Under the pieces are notes generated by a model. It was not told where the DNA came from. It searched no databases and worked only from the letters and a program-made list of their open reading frames with translations. The position numbers were made by a program, and so were the translations under genes. A stretch of 64,000 nt of DNA, taken from contig MNCI01007629.1 in the NCBI GenBank assembly GCA_015680685.1, positions 110,311 to 174,310 of the forward strand, written 5' to 3'. Each line of letters opens with the position of its first letter. Positions within the stretch are counted from its first letter, which is position 1. Shown piece after piece: positions 24,051-35,689 of the stretch. This stretch comes from Gnetum montanum. Lineage: Eukaryota; Streptophyta; Gnetopsida; Gnetales; Gnetaceae.

Positions 24051-24760
24051 TCAGACCCCTACTCAATGTCCACATTGTTAATAGCTAGGAAAACTATGGT
24101 ATCACCATGAATGATGATCTTACCCCCCTTATAAGGAAAGTGAATTTCTTGGTGGATGGGAGAAGATGTAACTCACAACTGAGCCAACCAAGGTCTTCCT
24201 AGAATAAGCCTAAACCCAGGTGTCTCCACCACCACCAAGAAATTCGTAGTTGTGGGGAATTGCTTCCCTATCACAAAATCTAAGGAGATGGACCCTTAAT
24301 AGTAACTCTTGATCTGTTGAAAGATTTAAGAGTAGCTATTGACGTTTGTTGTATTTTGCTCTATTAATCCTAATCATTCAATGATGGTGCACGGGATGCA
24401 TTAGTTGTTGCACCATCGTATACATGCACAGGATGCATATTAAATTGCCCTACTCATATGGTTATGAATAGAGGAGCCCTAGCAATTTTTCCATTCTACG
24501 AGTTAACCTTAACTTCACTATTGCAAAATGTTAAGGGTGTTGACTTCCCCACCCTAGGTGTGGAAGGGATCATTACTACATGGATTGATTTCTTATTACC
24601 AAGTATACCCTCATTGATAAGGATAGAAGTTATCATTTTGACTAATGCCTCATGATGTGTTGTGGAAGTTATGATTAGGTCATACAAACTCAAAGGAGTG
24701 TTCTTTTTCTTAAGAGATTGTCTAACCTAATCTATTACATTGAGGAAGGTTTTCTCGTTG
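24050..24760 (-). pseudogene. Element 1 aspartic protease region
   Basis: On the minus strand, LSLYDLIITSTTHHEALVKM and the NEGILGNKKSIHVV segment lead into KIARAPLFITI, VGQFNMHPVHV and then a degenerate active-site block (a D-G-A-T-T-N pattern near 24,400), followed by an LKSFNRSRVTIKG segment. The layout is that of plant Ty3/Gypsy proteases lying just after gag. In element 2 the equivalent site reads VDDGAAT. The canonical D-(S/T)-G is therefore D-G preceded by Asp. Stops at 24,490 and beyond inactivate it. Confidence 0.65.
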
Positions 24761-27500
24761 GCCTCAAGCTTGTCACCCTGACTATGTTTCACTTCCTTCA
24801 TGCACCCCAAAATGCACAGCTTAGTTTCAGTTTATGACTATTGGGACTTCTTCTTGTTCTTTTGGCCATGAACTTTGAGGTCCTCCTATGGTTTGCTATT
24901 TGGTGTGGGTTGAGCAGAGGAAGTCATGGGTATAGCCAATAGGGGAGTGAGCTTGGGTGGGCCGACTTACTTTTGTGCCTCCTTTTGCTTGTCACTCTTA
25001 TTGTTTGGCTTTTTCTTTTACTTCATATTTTTCTTATTTGGAGCTTTTTGGATGTCAGTTGTTGGTTGTGAGGAAGATGCAATAGCATTAGCCACCACCG
25101 AGGGTCATTGGGTAGTCTTATTAGTTTGTGAGGCTATAAATGGTTGGGCTATAGTGGGCTAGGGCACCCTGATGATAAATGGTTCCTTGGGAGGCACTTA
25201 TGATGCCACCCTTACAAAAAAATGGGATATTAACCTAGTGGGAGCTAAAGAAGCCCTTTCACCATAAGGGAGTATGCAAATAACAAATGGTTCTCTCAAG
25301 GGTCTTTAATTACCATCTACATTGAATGCTGATATGATATATGTAGTGTTGTTAGCATTCAATGGGTCTTTGTACACCTGAATCAATTGGTTTTGAGGTT
25401 GAATAGGGTTGGATGCATCTAGAACCACATCTCCCCTATCTATCATCCTTTGCAAGTCATTGTTTAATGCAAGGTAGAAGTCTATGTCATGACCCAGTAG
25501 TAGGTGATAGTGGTAAAATTGGTCTATCTTAAAGTATTTAGATAGCAATGGGTCATCTTTTATTGCTCTAGTAGGATTCTTGGCTATTTCATAGAGTCTA
25601 TCATGCTTTTTTTTGGAAACTTCAAACATCTATTTGTATTGAATATGTCCACTTTTCAATAGTTGATCCAATAACTCTCACGGTTTTAATGGTAGCATAG
25701 TGTATTTAGACTTGTCCTTCCTTTCAAAATTGGGTATGGTCATTGTCAATGTAGTAGCCCAAAAGGTTGAAGGTTGGTTATCATAATTATTATTGGTGGG
25801 GACCTTGGGTGGATTGGTCCTTGGTCCTTGGCTAGTGGTCTTGGCTTCTACAGTTTCTACAGTCATATTGTTATGTTGGCCTTTCTCCTTGTCTTTCCAT
25901 GTATTTTGGTTTTTGTATGCTATGTAGGATGGGTCATGATTGGCCTCTACAACATATTCTATATTCTTGATTTGGGAGAATGCTTGGCTTAAGTGAGCGT
26001 GGGTCAAGGTAGTAGAGTTTAGACTTGAAAAAGTCATTAACTATCCACTTAAATATAGCCAAAAGATGAGTTTTAGCTATGGGCTCAGGTATTTCATTCA
26101 AGGGTTCATTTCACCGCTAGATGAACTTTTGTACAGGCTTAAGGGATCCCTACTTAACCTTCATGAGTTGGTCAAGCATAGTATCAGGCTTCAAGTTATA
26201 CTTGAAGTGATTAACGAATTAAGCTATCAAGTATTTAAGGGAGGATATAGATCCTCTAGGTAATGCTTGGTACCAATCAAGCGCTTTCCTAGTCAAGGAC
26301 ATAGGAAAAATCCTCATTATGGTATGAGGCCACAACTGCAATAGTGAGGACTCAGATTTGAAGGTTATAAGGTGAGCATTAGGGTCACCTTCTTCATTGT
26401 ATTTGGTAAACTAGGGGATAGGAACACTAGGATGAAGTGTCAAAGGTGGGACCACAAGACTGATAGGACCATCCTGGTAGAAGTCCATGATCTTTACACT
26501 TTGGTACATATTGGCTTTAAGCCTCTTTAACTCCTTTGTTAGGTCCTAGATCATTTAGAAGGATTGATCCAGACCTTATGGTGGTCTCGTTGGCTATGAG
26601 ACCTACACATTTGGATGTGGTATTTGTTGTGAGGCTTGTGGCCTTGCTATGGGTTGCATGATAAAAGGAAGAGGTTGCATTATGGTTGCGACTTGTGGGC
26701 TAGATAGAGAAAAGGACATCTATGCTAGTACTTGAGGCAAAAATGGGATAAAAGGGGTATGTGACCCCTATGTTTCTTGGGGACTCATAGTGGGCCCCAT
26801 GTGTGTAGTTAGCAGATTTGTGGTAGTAAAAGCCATTATTGATGGTTTTATATATCAAGACTGTATTGTGAATGACACTGATGTATTATGATTTGTTGTT
26901 TGTGGCATTGCCTAAGTTTGATGTGTGGCTATAATAGGTGTGGGGTTTGCTATAGTAGGGTAGGAAGTAGCGGAAGATGATGGCACTATGCCCATGGAGA
27001 AAACAAAAGAATTAGAGGAAGGCTTTGTGACCTTGGGGGATGTTTGTTGGAATAGTCCTCCTAGAATGTCTTTAGGCTTAAATTCTACCTTGAATTCATC
27101 CTCCTCTCCTTGTTTTTCCTTAGAGCTATGCTTGTCATATTCTTTTTCCACAATAATCAATTGCATTAGGATGCTAGCATAGATGTCAGTAAGAGAAATT
27201 TGATCATACGGGGAAGGGATGTATTCTTTCCCACCCTTGTGTATGAGTTTGAACTCCTTGTTGGCCTTAGCTTCAATTTGTGAAATTAACATGCCTGCCT
27301 ATAATTTAGCACAAATGAAGTTAAGAGATCTTCATTTATAGATGCGAAATCAGGACTTTTCCCTCTGACTCTCAAAGATTGCCTACACTTCATGATGGCA
27401 AGGTCCTTGGGATCATAGACTCTCATAGCCTATTGATTTGACCTACCATCAGTATAGTTATAAGGAAACTTAGTTGATCATGGGAGACGCATGGTTATTT
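24760..27500 (-). pseudogene. Element 1 Gag
   Basis: Minus-strand order: an N-terminal part near 27,440-27,300 with VYDPKDLAIMKCRQSLRVRG; 26,912-27,292 (LISQIEAKANKEFKLIHKGG and a Pro/Ser-rich tail); a Retrotrans_gag core at 26,080-26,470 with GDPNAHLITFKSE, TRKALDWYQALPRGSISS and FKYNLKPDT; 25,678-26,037; and 25,306-25,629 with a CCHC-like remnant (FYHYHLLLGHDIDFYLA) followed by LQRMIDRGDVVLDA. A Pro-rich linker leads to the protease. Gag coats the RNA and builds the particle. Most stops occur at Gln codons. A parallel copy is at 44,760-47,480. Confidence 0.8.
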
Positions 27501-28539
27501 TAATGGGAACTACTTGAGATAGGCTATGAAAAGAAAAAATGATAGTAGATTCCAACAAGTGGAAATGAAGAGCGATCAAAGGGAGCAAAAATAGGATACT
27601 TACTAAAAATAGAAAATAGGGGGTAAGGGGGGCTATGCTCCTTTACCCAAAATGGAAAGATGTAAAGGTGATAACACACTTTACCCACACTAATCTTTTA
27701 GTTGTAACACTCCTTGGTGCCCATGCTAGCTTCCTAGCTGTCACACACCTGGATGTGGTAGGGGGAAAAGAGGGGTTAAGATGGAAGGATCTCACACCTT
27801 ACAAAGCCAACGATGGTAAAAAAAAGGGGGTGAAAACTATTAAAGGTGTAGTGAAAAGGATGCAAATTTTGATAGTTGTAATGGCTATGAATTTTAAATC
27901 TTGTGGAAGGTCAAAAACAATTACTATAAGTAGTAAGTGGGGGGTAAGGGGGGTTTATCCCTTTACTAGAAATGGCAAGCTGAGAATGTTGGGATCAAGC
28001 TTCACCCATGTTGGTCTCCTAGTTTTCACACACCCAAGTGTGGCAAAGGGTGGGGGACGACAAGAGGGGATGAGATGGGAAGATCTCACACCTTCTAAAA
28101 CCAATGTTGGTAAAAGGGGGAAAAGTGGGATAACCAAAATAGAAACTTGCAACTTTCTAAAAATAGTTTTAGGAACTATCCAAATTCAACCACAAAGAAA
28201 AGGGAAAGTAATTTTGGTTGGTGAGGATGAAAATGTTGGTTTTGGAATGAGAATTATGGCTAAGATGGAATGTTGGTATGTAGGTGTTCAACATTGGTTT
28301 TGGCTACTAAAATTCATAGAAAATGTTGGAAAAATCAACACCCAACCATCCACAACTTCAACTGTACGATTTTTGCAACAAGGGGTGAGTGGTAGCATTG
28401 GGTTTTTAGAGGGGCTTCAAGGTTTTTTTGTAGCAAAAATAAAAAATTTCTAGTAGGTAGGCGATGTTGGTTTCAAGAAAAATTGGACTTGTCAATAGAA
28501 ATTAGGCAGAGGCCCTCCATCTAGCACTGAGAAATTATT
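27501..28539 (-). other. Element 1 leader with an internal duplication of about 320 bp
   Basis: The stretch between the 5' LTR and gag is untranslated in the element's sense. Two imperfect copies of a block with GGGGGTAAGGGGGG, TCACACACC and GATCTCACACCTT lie near 27,617-27,830 and 27,938-28,140, offset by about 321 bp. The duplication accounts for the longest open frame in the window, plus strand 27,635-28,453 (272 codons), whose two halves repeat each other. Element 2 has one block and no such frame, so I do not call a gene. A primer-binding site could not be assigned with confidence. Confidence 0.55.
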
Positions 28540-30095
28540 ACAATGGAAAATTTGTTCATTGGAGAAAACTAAGAATTCTCAGTCATAAGCACCCTCAACC
28601 CCAAATCCCTTAAGGCCTCTATATGAAAAAATGAGATTCAAGATGCCTTGGATGGTCCAATAGATCACTTAGGGACTTAGGGGGGTGGGGTTGCAAAATG
28701 GGGATGCAACAAAAGTATAGAAATATGAAAATTTATGAAATGATGCATTGAAATATAACAATTATATATGAAATTGTACATAATTTGAAATCATAAATTT
28801 CATTAAATGAATAAAGAATGAGTTCAAAGATGTGTACAAAATTGGTGCTTAAGAGGGGAGAAAAAGGGGGTTCACTTGGGTAGGGGTTTAGAGTTCATTG
28901 AAGCCACAATCAACTCCATGATTTGGTATCTCTACCACTCCTAATGTTATCAAATATCTTGTCTCCTCCTTAGATCTATAACATTGTTTGATGTTGGGGT
29001 TATAGAAACATAAAGGGTTGGGATGGTCAAAGTGCATCATGTTGGGATTTGATGATCCCAAGGGGGTAACATTGACACCCAAAACTCATAAACCCAAAGG
29101 AAAGAGTAACAAGGGGTCCATGCTGCTAGGTACCAAGGAGTTACATTTCTACCATGGAAGCAAGAGCTCTTGGATTCCAAAATGCCAAGGTTGCTAAATT
29201 GCAAAAGTGTGGAACCTTGACATGGTGCCAAGGTGTGGTTTTTATAAGGTTATGGCCATGACTAAAGCTGCAAATGGCTATCATGATTAGCTACAAATTA
29301 GTTGCCAATGGCTAACAAGATTGGCTACAAATTAGCTGCCAGTGGCTAACATGATTGGCTGAAAATTGACTAAAAATTGTTGATTGATTAGCTAAAAATT
29401 GGCTGCCAAATTGCTAATTGATTGGCTACCAAATTGTTGATTAATTGGCTGTAAGTTCACTACCAAATTACTAAAAATTAGCTGCCATGTTCAAGGGGTA
29501 GGTAAGATCTACCCCCATGCATCTAGGCTATCTACCCCCTTCATGCTATCTAACCCCTTCTCTTCTAGCCAAGTAGGGGGGGTGTGTGGTGGAGGGGTGG
29601 AAGGGGATGGGGGTAGGGATGGGGCATGGTGAAGAGTGTTAACGTTGAGAAGGGATGGGAAGTCAATGGTAGGGATGAAGGTTAACCCCTCCAAGCTGGG
29701 TCACCCCCCTTTCTATGTTGGGGGTAGTTGAGTTCTACCCCCTTGCACTCCTCCATGCTAGCCTTGAAGTCTCCTAGTTGGCTTACTCCCCTATAGGGGG
29801 TGTGTTAGTGTAGAGAAAAGTATACCCCCCCCATAAAACCCATATAATTGCCATTTTTGGCATTCCAAAAGGCATTTTGACTCCCCCAAGTCCAAATATA
29901 GACACTAGATAACTTTTTTTACTTAGGGAATGAGACTTTGGTCACGTATGAAACATTTTTTAGTCCTAAAAGTATGAAATATGTGAGATTTCCCCTTTGT
30001 GAGCTACAACCTTCACATTTATAATAAAACATTACCTTGGGTTTCATGGGATGGGATCACAAAGGTTTCAACATGAAAATTTGGTGGTGTTTCAA
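28540..30095 (-). mobile_element. 5' LTR of element 1 (copy C)
   Basis: About 1.56 kb and close to copy B: for example ATGAAATGATG, ATTATATATGAAATTGTACA and ATGGGATGGGATCACAAA are shared. The minus-strand start is TTGAAACACCACC and the end is near 28,540. It also holds several GCTACAAATTAGCTGCCA-type short repeats at 29,280-29,470, and C/G-rich runs at 29,560-29,840. Frames inside it are chance. Confidence 0.8.
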
Positions 30096-30100
30096 TTGTT
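30096..30100. repeat. Target-site duplication TTGTT (right copy)
   Basis: Matches TTGTT at 9,646-9,650 and marks the right edge of element 1. Confidence 0.75.
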
Positions 30101-30611
30101 GAGCTTCGTACTCCAATCCTTCCTATATGAACTAATGGTATGTGTTAGGATCCTAGTTATCTTCTTGTTAGTAACCTTAGCTTATCTTTTAACTTGGGAG
30201 TGATAGGGGGTTGTTAATTTATGTTGTATACCCAAGTGTTGCATTAGCTTTCAAAGAGTAGACTCGATTAAGTAAGTTTCATTATTTGAAATAAGTGTCC
30301 TTGGCACACCAAACCTATTTACCACATTTTGCTAAATAAGCTATGCTATAGTGGAACATGAACAATCGAAGATGATTGTAGCTTTAACTCACTTCACATA
30401 GTAGCTAATAGTGACCATGATGTAATTATTCCTATTTGACATGGGAGTGATGGGTTCCATGAAGTTAATGCTCTAGAGGTCTAAGGGTTCTAGTGGTTAA
30501 ATTCACTACTAGGACCCTTCCATTTAGACCATCATTCCTTCATCTCTTTGACAGTGCTCCCATGAATGTGAAAAATGAGGAATTTCCTTAAAGATTGTTG
30601 GCTAAAAGTAC
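30101..30611 (-). pseudogene. Athila-like integrase, N-terminal and core half
   Basis: The minus strand reads TIFKEIPHFSHSWEHCQR (zinc-binding region), then PITPMSNRNNYIMV, then NVVNRFGVPRTLISNNETY with the second catalytic acidic position now Asn, then LGIQHKLTTPYHSQVK and KDWSTKLN, where the reading is cut by element 1. The continuation lies at 9,645 and below. At two conserved Trp codons (in the F-W-P and K-W-V motifs) TGG has become TAG. Upstream of 30,611 the gene is lost at the edge of the Copia-type element. Confidence 0.8.
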
Positions 30612-31848
30612 CTTGTCATGAGGATCTTCACAGCCATCCTCCTTCCTACACAACGAATAGAAAATTGTTTCTACTTGTCTAGAGTACCTTGTCATGAGGA
30701 TCTTCAAGGACATTCATCATAGAAGATTGTTTCTACTTGCTTCCTAGATGAAATCCTCTTTGTGATGATCAATTCCTAGATCAATCTCTAAGCTTTGCTC
30801 TAGAGTATTGTGATGCTACACCAACCACTCAATCTTGCAAGGTCTTGACAAACTTAGAATGTGGTTTCTAGCATCCCACAACCTTGAGCTTTGCTCTAGA
30901 GTATTGTGGTGCTACACCAACACTTAATCTCGTAGGATCTTAACAAGCTCAAGAAGAATGCCTTCCCACAAGAAATGCATCAATCTCAATGGACAATAAA
31001 AGAGAAATAAAAATTATAAGGAGAGGATGCAACTAATTTTTTCGATCCTTGTACTTTGAAGTACAACATAGTTTGACCACTTACAATAATAAAAAAGATA
31101 ATACAATGAAGTATAAGAATAATAGAATGATGTAAACAATGATTACTTGATGTTGACACTTGATCATGTTTCAAGCTTACACATTTTCCAAGAGAATGAA
31201 GTCTTCTTATCATCTAGATGTTTTTGAATTCACTTCAAAATTCATGCAATGGCTATCTAATGATCATTGGAGATGTATTCTTCAAGATAAAGATGTCTTT
31301 TTGTACCAGACTTCCATTTAGGAGCTTCTCCACAAGGATGAAATCTTCTTCACAAGGAAGATGTCTACTATTTCTAAAAGATGTATTTCTAAATTTGGCC
31401 TCAAGTTTGGGGAGATGTTTGCTATTTTTGAAAGACATATCTTCTACAGGGACCAAAAATAAAACTACTCAGTTTGATGCTAGGAGCTTCTAAATGCCTT
31501 CAAACAAGTCCCCATAAATCATATAACCTCCTAGACTTATCAAAATGAGTAAAAAATACTCTAAAACATGCCAAAATAGCCAAGAATCTTCCTAAACACA
31601 AATAGACACATTTAGCTTGAAATCTTCATATTCGTCCATGCTTCCTTGAGTCCTTGTAATCTTGGCTTTACTTATAAGTTCTTGAGTCCTTTTATATTGC
31701 TCCTAATTTACTTATGAGGTTCTTATCCATGCCTATTATGAAGTCCTTGTCCATAATCTTGTCCTGTAAATACAACACCACACAGACATCCTTTGTTCTT
31801 CATTTTTCTTAAGGTTCTAACATACAAAAAGGTCAACAATCTCCCCCT
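30612..31848 (-). mobile_element. 3' LTR of gag-only Copia-type element 1
   Basis: On the minus strand a purine tract (AAAAAGGGGGAGAT, 31,849-31,862) is followed by TGTTGACCTTTTTGTATG, matching the TGTGGACCTTTTGGTG start of the LTRs at 59,938 and 63,358. The interior carries AGATGTCT motifs at 31,291-31,298 and 31,359-31,366. Near the 3' end TACCTTGTCATGAGGATCTTC occurs twice (30,609 and 30,686) and GCTTTGCTCTAGAGTATTGT occurs twice (about 30,790 and 30,893), which shows a local duplication. The frame 31,218-31,493 is not supported. Confidence 0.75.
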
Positions 31849-31862
31849 TTTTGGTAATGTAC

Positions 31863-33900
31863 AAAACTTAAGACAATGGATTAGTATAATTAAAATATAA
31901 TAATCACAATATAGCTACTAAGCACTTTCTTCCCCTTTTCGGACATGAAAAAAAGGGAATGAAGGAGGATCATAATTCTAAGGATAATGCTATGGTATAA
32001 GAAGCAAAATTGGTTACTAAAGAGATATCATTTCAGAACAAAAACATATAGTTATGAAGAGCCATTGCATAATGAGCATATCCATTATTACATAAATCTC
32101 TCCCCCTATATGGACAACACACAAAAGAATCTAAACACCTACAAAAATGTTTCATGATATAAATATGCATCACATAAAATATTTTTGCAAGAGAACCAGT
32201 TGAAGAGTAAACATCTTATTAATTTCATAGGATTGATGAAGTAAAACTAGTTTTTTTTATCAAGAGTAGCTCTTCATTTGTTCACAACAAGAAGCATAGC
32301 TGATCCAAGCCTTTCAATAGATATTCAAGAGCAAGTAACTTGTCTCTAAACCAATGATACCATGATTCTATAATCTTCCAAAACTCTTTTAAAAATATCA
32401 ACAATACAATAGCAAGTTCATGTCAAGCAAGTTTAGAACATGCATAGTCAACTTTTAAGACAAAGGAAAACATCTAATCATGTTGAATATATCAAAAGAT
32501 CAAACACAACCAATCAAATTTTTATCCAAAAGAAGATTCATAAACTAATATATGATAATCATGTTAAAGGCAAAAAATAGCATATGGATAAACCTCATAT
32601 CTTACCAAAAGAGATCATGAACGCCTATTCTTGTACAACACATGTTCTAGTACATCTCAATTCATATTTTTAATAAGGGTCTTAGGCACTTAAAAAGATA
32701 TATTCTCAACATACAAAAGGTCATACAATAAACATATAAACATTAGGAATTTTTACCATAAAGGTTTATCTTTAGATATGAAGTTAATAAATGTCCTCTT
32801 TTACAACATTACCAAATGAATATTTCTTCCTTGCTCATTTTTAGCTAAGGGTGAGTTGAAATATGAAGTTTTGCTACTTGAGTACCTTTTAGTAAAAGCC
32901 TCAAAATACTCCCACTACATTGGTGGCCTCTTGGATTACGTACAGACTCCCCCTGCACATGTGCAGATTCTAATGCTTCCTTTGGGTCCTTTTGGATCAC
33001 CTTATTCTTTTTCATTAAAGTACTATCCTTTCAAATCAATGTTAAGATCAAGTGTGGAGACTAAAGTCTCCTGTTAATAGTACTTCATAATGATTCCTTT
33101 TGCAATGATACTTTTCTTAGAAGATTCATGAATTGGATTGAAGGTACTAATTCAAATTCTCTAGCAAAAATATTTCAAAATAAATTTGACTTTATGATTT
33201 CAGAATAAACCCATATCTCAAGGCAAAAAGCTTATTAGTTCATGAAATTTATGCAAGGATTTTAAATCACTTGAAACTAATATATCAAAATATGAATTTT
33301 CAATAAAAACTTTTAAAAGTTTACAAGTACCATAAATTTTCATTCAATTATAAGATTAATTAGATCATCCTCATACATACACAAGAGATACCATAATTAA
33401 AATATTCTAACAGTATCAAATATCTTCTCTTGTAAGCACTTATCTTAACATTTTTAGAATATTAAAGCTAACATCCCATAGCTTGAAATGAAGTAAGCAC
33501 ACATCAACACAATTTAGTCTTTCCAAATTAAATACTGACATGATATTTAGTAAGCAAGGGAATATAAAATTACCTTGACTTACCTTACTTGCAACTAAGA
33601 ATTAAGGTGCCTAGAGTGCTAGAGAATGACATTCCTCTTTCAAGGTTTTTCTTCTTGCACACACTTATTCAATTTTCAAGGCTTGTCCCCCTATCACAAA
33701 TTGGCTGGATAGTATCTTCTCATTCTTAGGTTCCTTCCTCTTGATTCTTTAAACTTTTTGAGCTCCCTTATTCTTTTGAGTTGTCTAGTCTTTCTTGACT
33801 CCTCTTTGATTTGTTTGCCTATCCTTTTTACCTTGTGAAAAATCCTTTCTAGGCACATTCAGATAAGATCAAGGAGTCCTATGATGTGACCAAGTGCTCA
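31863..33900 (-). other. Non-coding internal 3' part of gag-only element 1
   Basis: Where an autonomous Copia element would have integrase and reverse transcriptase, both strands show only AT-rich sequence with no family motif. The plus-strand frame 32,856-33,077 is not supported. C-rich clusters on the plus strand (31,848-31,860, 32,100, 32,947) are purine runs on the sense strand. Confidence 0.55.
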
Positions 33901-33924
33901 TGTGATAATATTCTAAATTGCATT

Positions 33925-34800
33925 CCCATTTTTATGCCCAAATTTATGACAATAATAACATATAATCTTTCAATTATAGTAAAAATGATTACAATGGTCA
34001 AACCTTCATGGTGCTTTTGATTGGTTTGGAGTTGCTTCTAATTGGGATATAGTTCCCATTGATTCTTCATTCTTTGATGTAGCTTTTTGTTGAAATGGAG
34101 TTGGTGTAGATGCTTCTTCTTATGTACAACATCCTAGCCCACTCTTATCATGTGGACTTCTTCCTTGTCCAAGAACCATCCAAAGGGACTCTTTTTGCTT
34201 GACTAGCCTTTCATTCATAAGTTTGACATTTGTAAGTTCTTCCTTAATCTTCTCATAAGATTGGATTAGTTCTTTATTCTCAACCTTAGGATCTAAGATT
34301 TCTTTTGTGATATTAGAAATTGTTAAATTTAATGAAGAAATATCTTGATCCTGTGTTTTTACTTGCTTGTTCAACTTTGTGCAAAGATTTTCAAAATTTA
34401 AAAGTTCATTACACAATAAAACAAACCTCTCATCCTCATTAAGTTCATCATTTGAGGTGTCAACATCATCATTAGTGAGAGCCATATTGACAAGGTGTGA
34501 ATCGTTTGCATTGTCTCCACCTTTTCTTCACTTTGCTCTTCATCATCCCTACTCGAGTAGAAGTTGTTTTTCTAATTACTTCATCATTTCTATCCTTTTG
34601 TTGTAATCTATCATTACTAGGATATTTAGAGATCACATGGCCTATTCCACCACATACCAAGCATTCTATTGAAGATGAATCAAAATTAGAACTTGAAAAT
34701 TTTTTACCTCTTTCCTTACCTTCGAAGCTCTTACTGATTTGCTCAATCACATTGGTTAGTTTTTGAATCTCAGCCTTAAGGTCTGAGTTTTCATTCTTGA
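33925..34800 (-). pseudogene. Gag-like protein of gag-only Copia-type element 1
   Basis: The minus-strand block 34,472-34,750 (SFEGKERGKKFSSSN and IECLVCGGIGHVISKYPS) carries a CCHC knuckle with the last Cys changed to Tyr. The block 34,120-34,485 (MALTNDDVDTSNDELNEDE, then a helical NELLNFENLCTKLNKQV region) is the acidic plus coiled-coil tail usual after the knuckle in plant Copia Gag. A second knuckle-like remnant (CYYCHKFGHK) is near 33,931-33,965. The N-terminal capsid part seen in the copy at 61,089 is missing; 34,860-35,121 shows only a weak frame. Gag would package RNA. No polymerase follows. Confidence 0.7.
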
Positions 34801-35148
34801 GATAAAAGCATTCATCATTATGAGCTTTAATTGTTATTTCCTTGGCATGTAAAACATCTTTTATCTCATTGCATAAATTTGGAAAGAAAGAACTTCATGG
34901 AAAAATATCCCACATCTTTCTTCAAAGGAAACATCATTTAGATTCTTATGAGTTTTATCAAATTTACAAGCATAGTTTCCTCTATTTTTGAACATAAGGA
35001 AGGGAATGAGAGACTTACCTTTATAGTAGATGTAATATAGGAATTGAGCATAGAAATTGATGAAGAATATTAGTCTCTTTGTGCAAATGTGTTTGATGTT
35101 GATTGCTCCTTTGATGTTCACTGTTTGCGATTGATGTAGAGTGCAAGA

Positions 35149-35167
35149 GTACTAGGCTTTGATACCA
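35149..35167 (-). other. Primer-binding site for initiator Met tRNA, gag-only element 1
   Basis: The minus strand reads TGGTATCAAAGCCTAGTAC, close to the TGGTATCAGAGCC site used by plant Copia elements. It lies directly inside the 5' LTR. Confidence 0.8.
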
Positions 35168-35585
35168 CTTGAGGATCATTGAACTTAGAAAGGGATGGCG
35201 GGGGTGGGGTGTGGAAAAGGGGTTGAATAAGTTCTCTAAACCAAAACATTTCCAACACAAAGGACACAACCAATTTTAACATGGTTCCCCAACTTGGGTA
35301 GTCCACACAGAGGGTAGATCTCTTGCATACCTCCAAACTTTGTTGCTTTAAAAATATGATTTAGAGAGCATCAAAAGCCTTACAAGTTTTGAGCTCTACT
35401 AATGAGAGTTCCATTGCTACAATAACTCTCAAACCTATAAGGTCCCAACAAGCTTAAAAGTGGTTTGAAGGGCACTACACCCTGTACAATCTGTAAGCTT
35501 TGCTTTGAACTGTTGTGATGCTACACCAACCACTCAACCCCACAAAAGGTGTTGATAAGCTTAGAATGTGATACTCTTTCTTTTT
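35168..35585 (-). mobile_element. Truncated 5' LTR of gag-only element 1
   Basis: About 0.42 kb, the primer-site end of the LTR. GCTTTGAACTGTTGTGATGCTACACCAACCACTCAA-type sequence matches the LTR parts at 30,790-30,960 and 60,780-60,960. The remaining 0.8 kb, including the promoter half, is absent. Beyond about 35,585 the sequence is Tat element 2. Confidence 0.65.
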
Positions 35586-35689
35586 GGTACTAGGATGGGT
35601 TTAGAACCAAATCAACCAAGTTTTTAGGCTTCTAGGGCTAGAAATAGTCATTTCGCTAGTTTTTAGTCAAATCTAGTTAGGGTTTAAGG

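Larger units (their letters stand above)
9651..30095 (-). mobile_element. Element 1: complete Tat-clade Ty3/Gypsy retrotransposon, about 20.4 kb
   Basis: Bounded by two closely similar LTRs (9,651-11,122 and 28,540-30,095) and the duplication TTGTT, and inserted in an Athila-like integrase gene. In its own orientation (minus strand) the order is 5' LTR, leader, gag, protease, a large opposite-strand cassette (array plus eight-exon gene), reverse transcriptase, RNase H, second RNase H, integrase, a minisatellite and the 3' LTR. The two RNase H domains are the hallmark of the Tat lineage, which includes Ogre. Length is in the Ogre range. All reading frames are broken. Confidence 0.85.

Noticed and set aside
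24926-25162. Plus-strand frames over gag (24,926; 25,774; 26,066; 44,966; 45,812)
   Set aside because: Shadows of the minus-strand Gag frames; hydrophobic and without motifs.
27635-28453. 272-codon plus-strand open frame as a host gene
   Set aside because: It lies in the leader of element 1 antisense to gag, its halves are a tandem duplication, it has no domain, and element 2 lacks it.
31253-31493. Overlapping frames on both strands in the Copia-type LTR
   Set aside because: They run through palindromic repeats, which give mirrored open frames on both strands.
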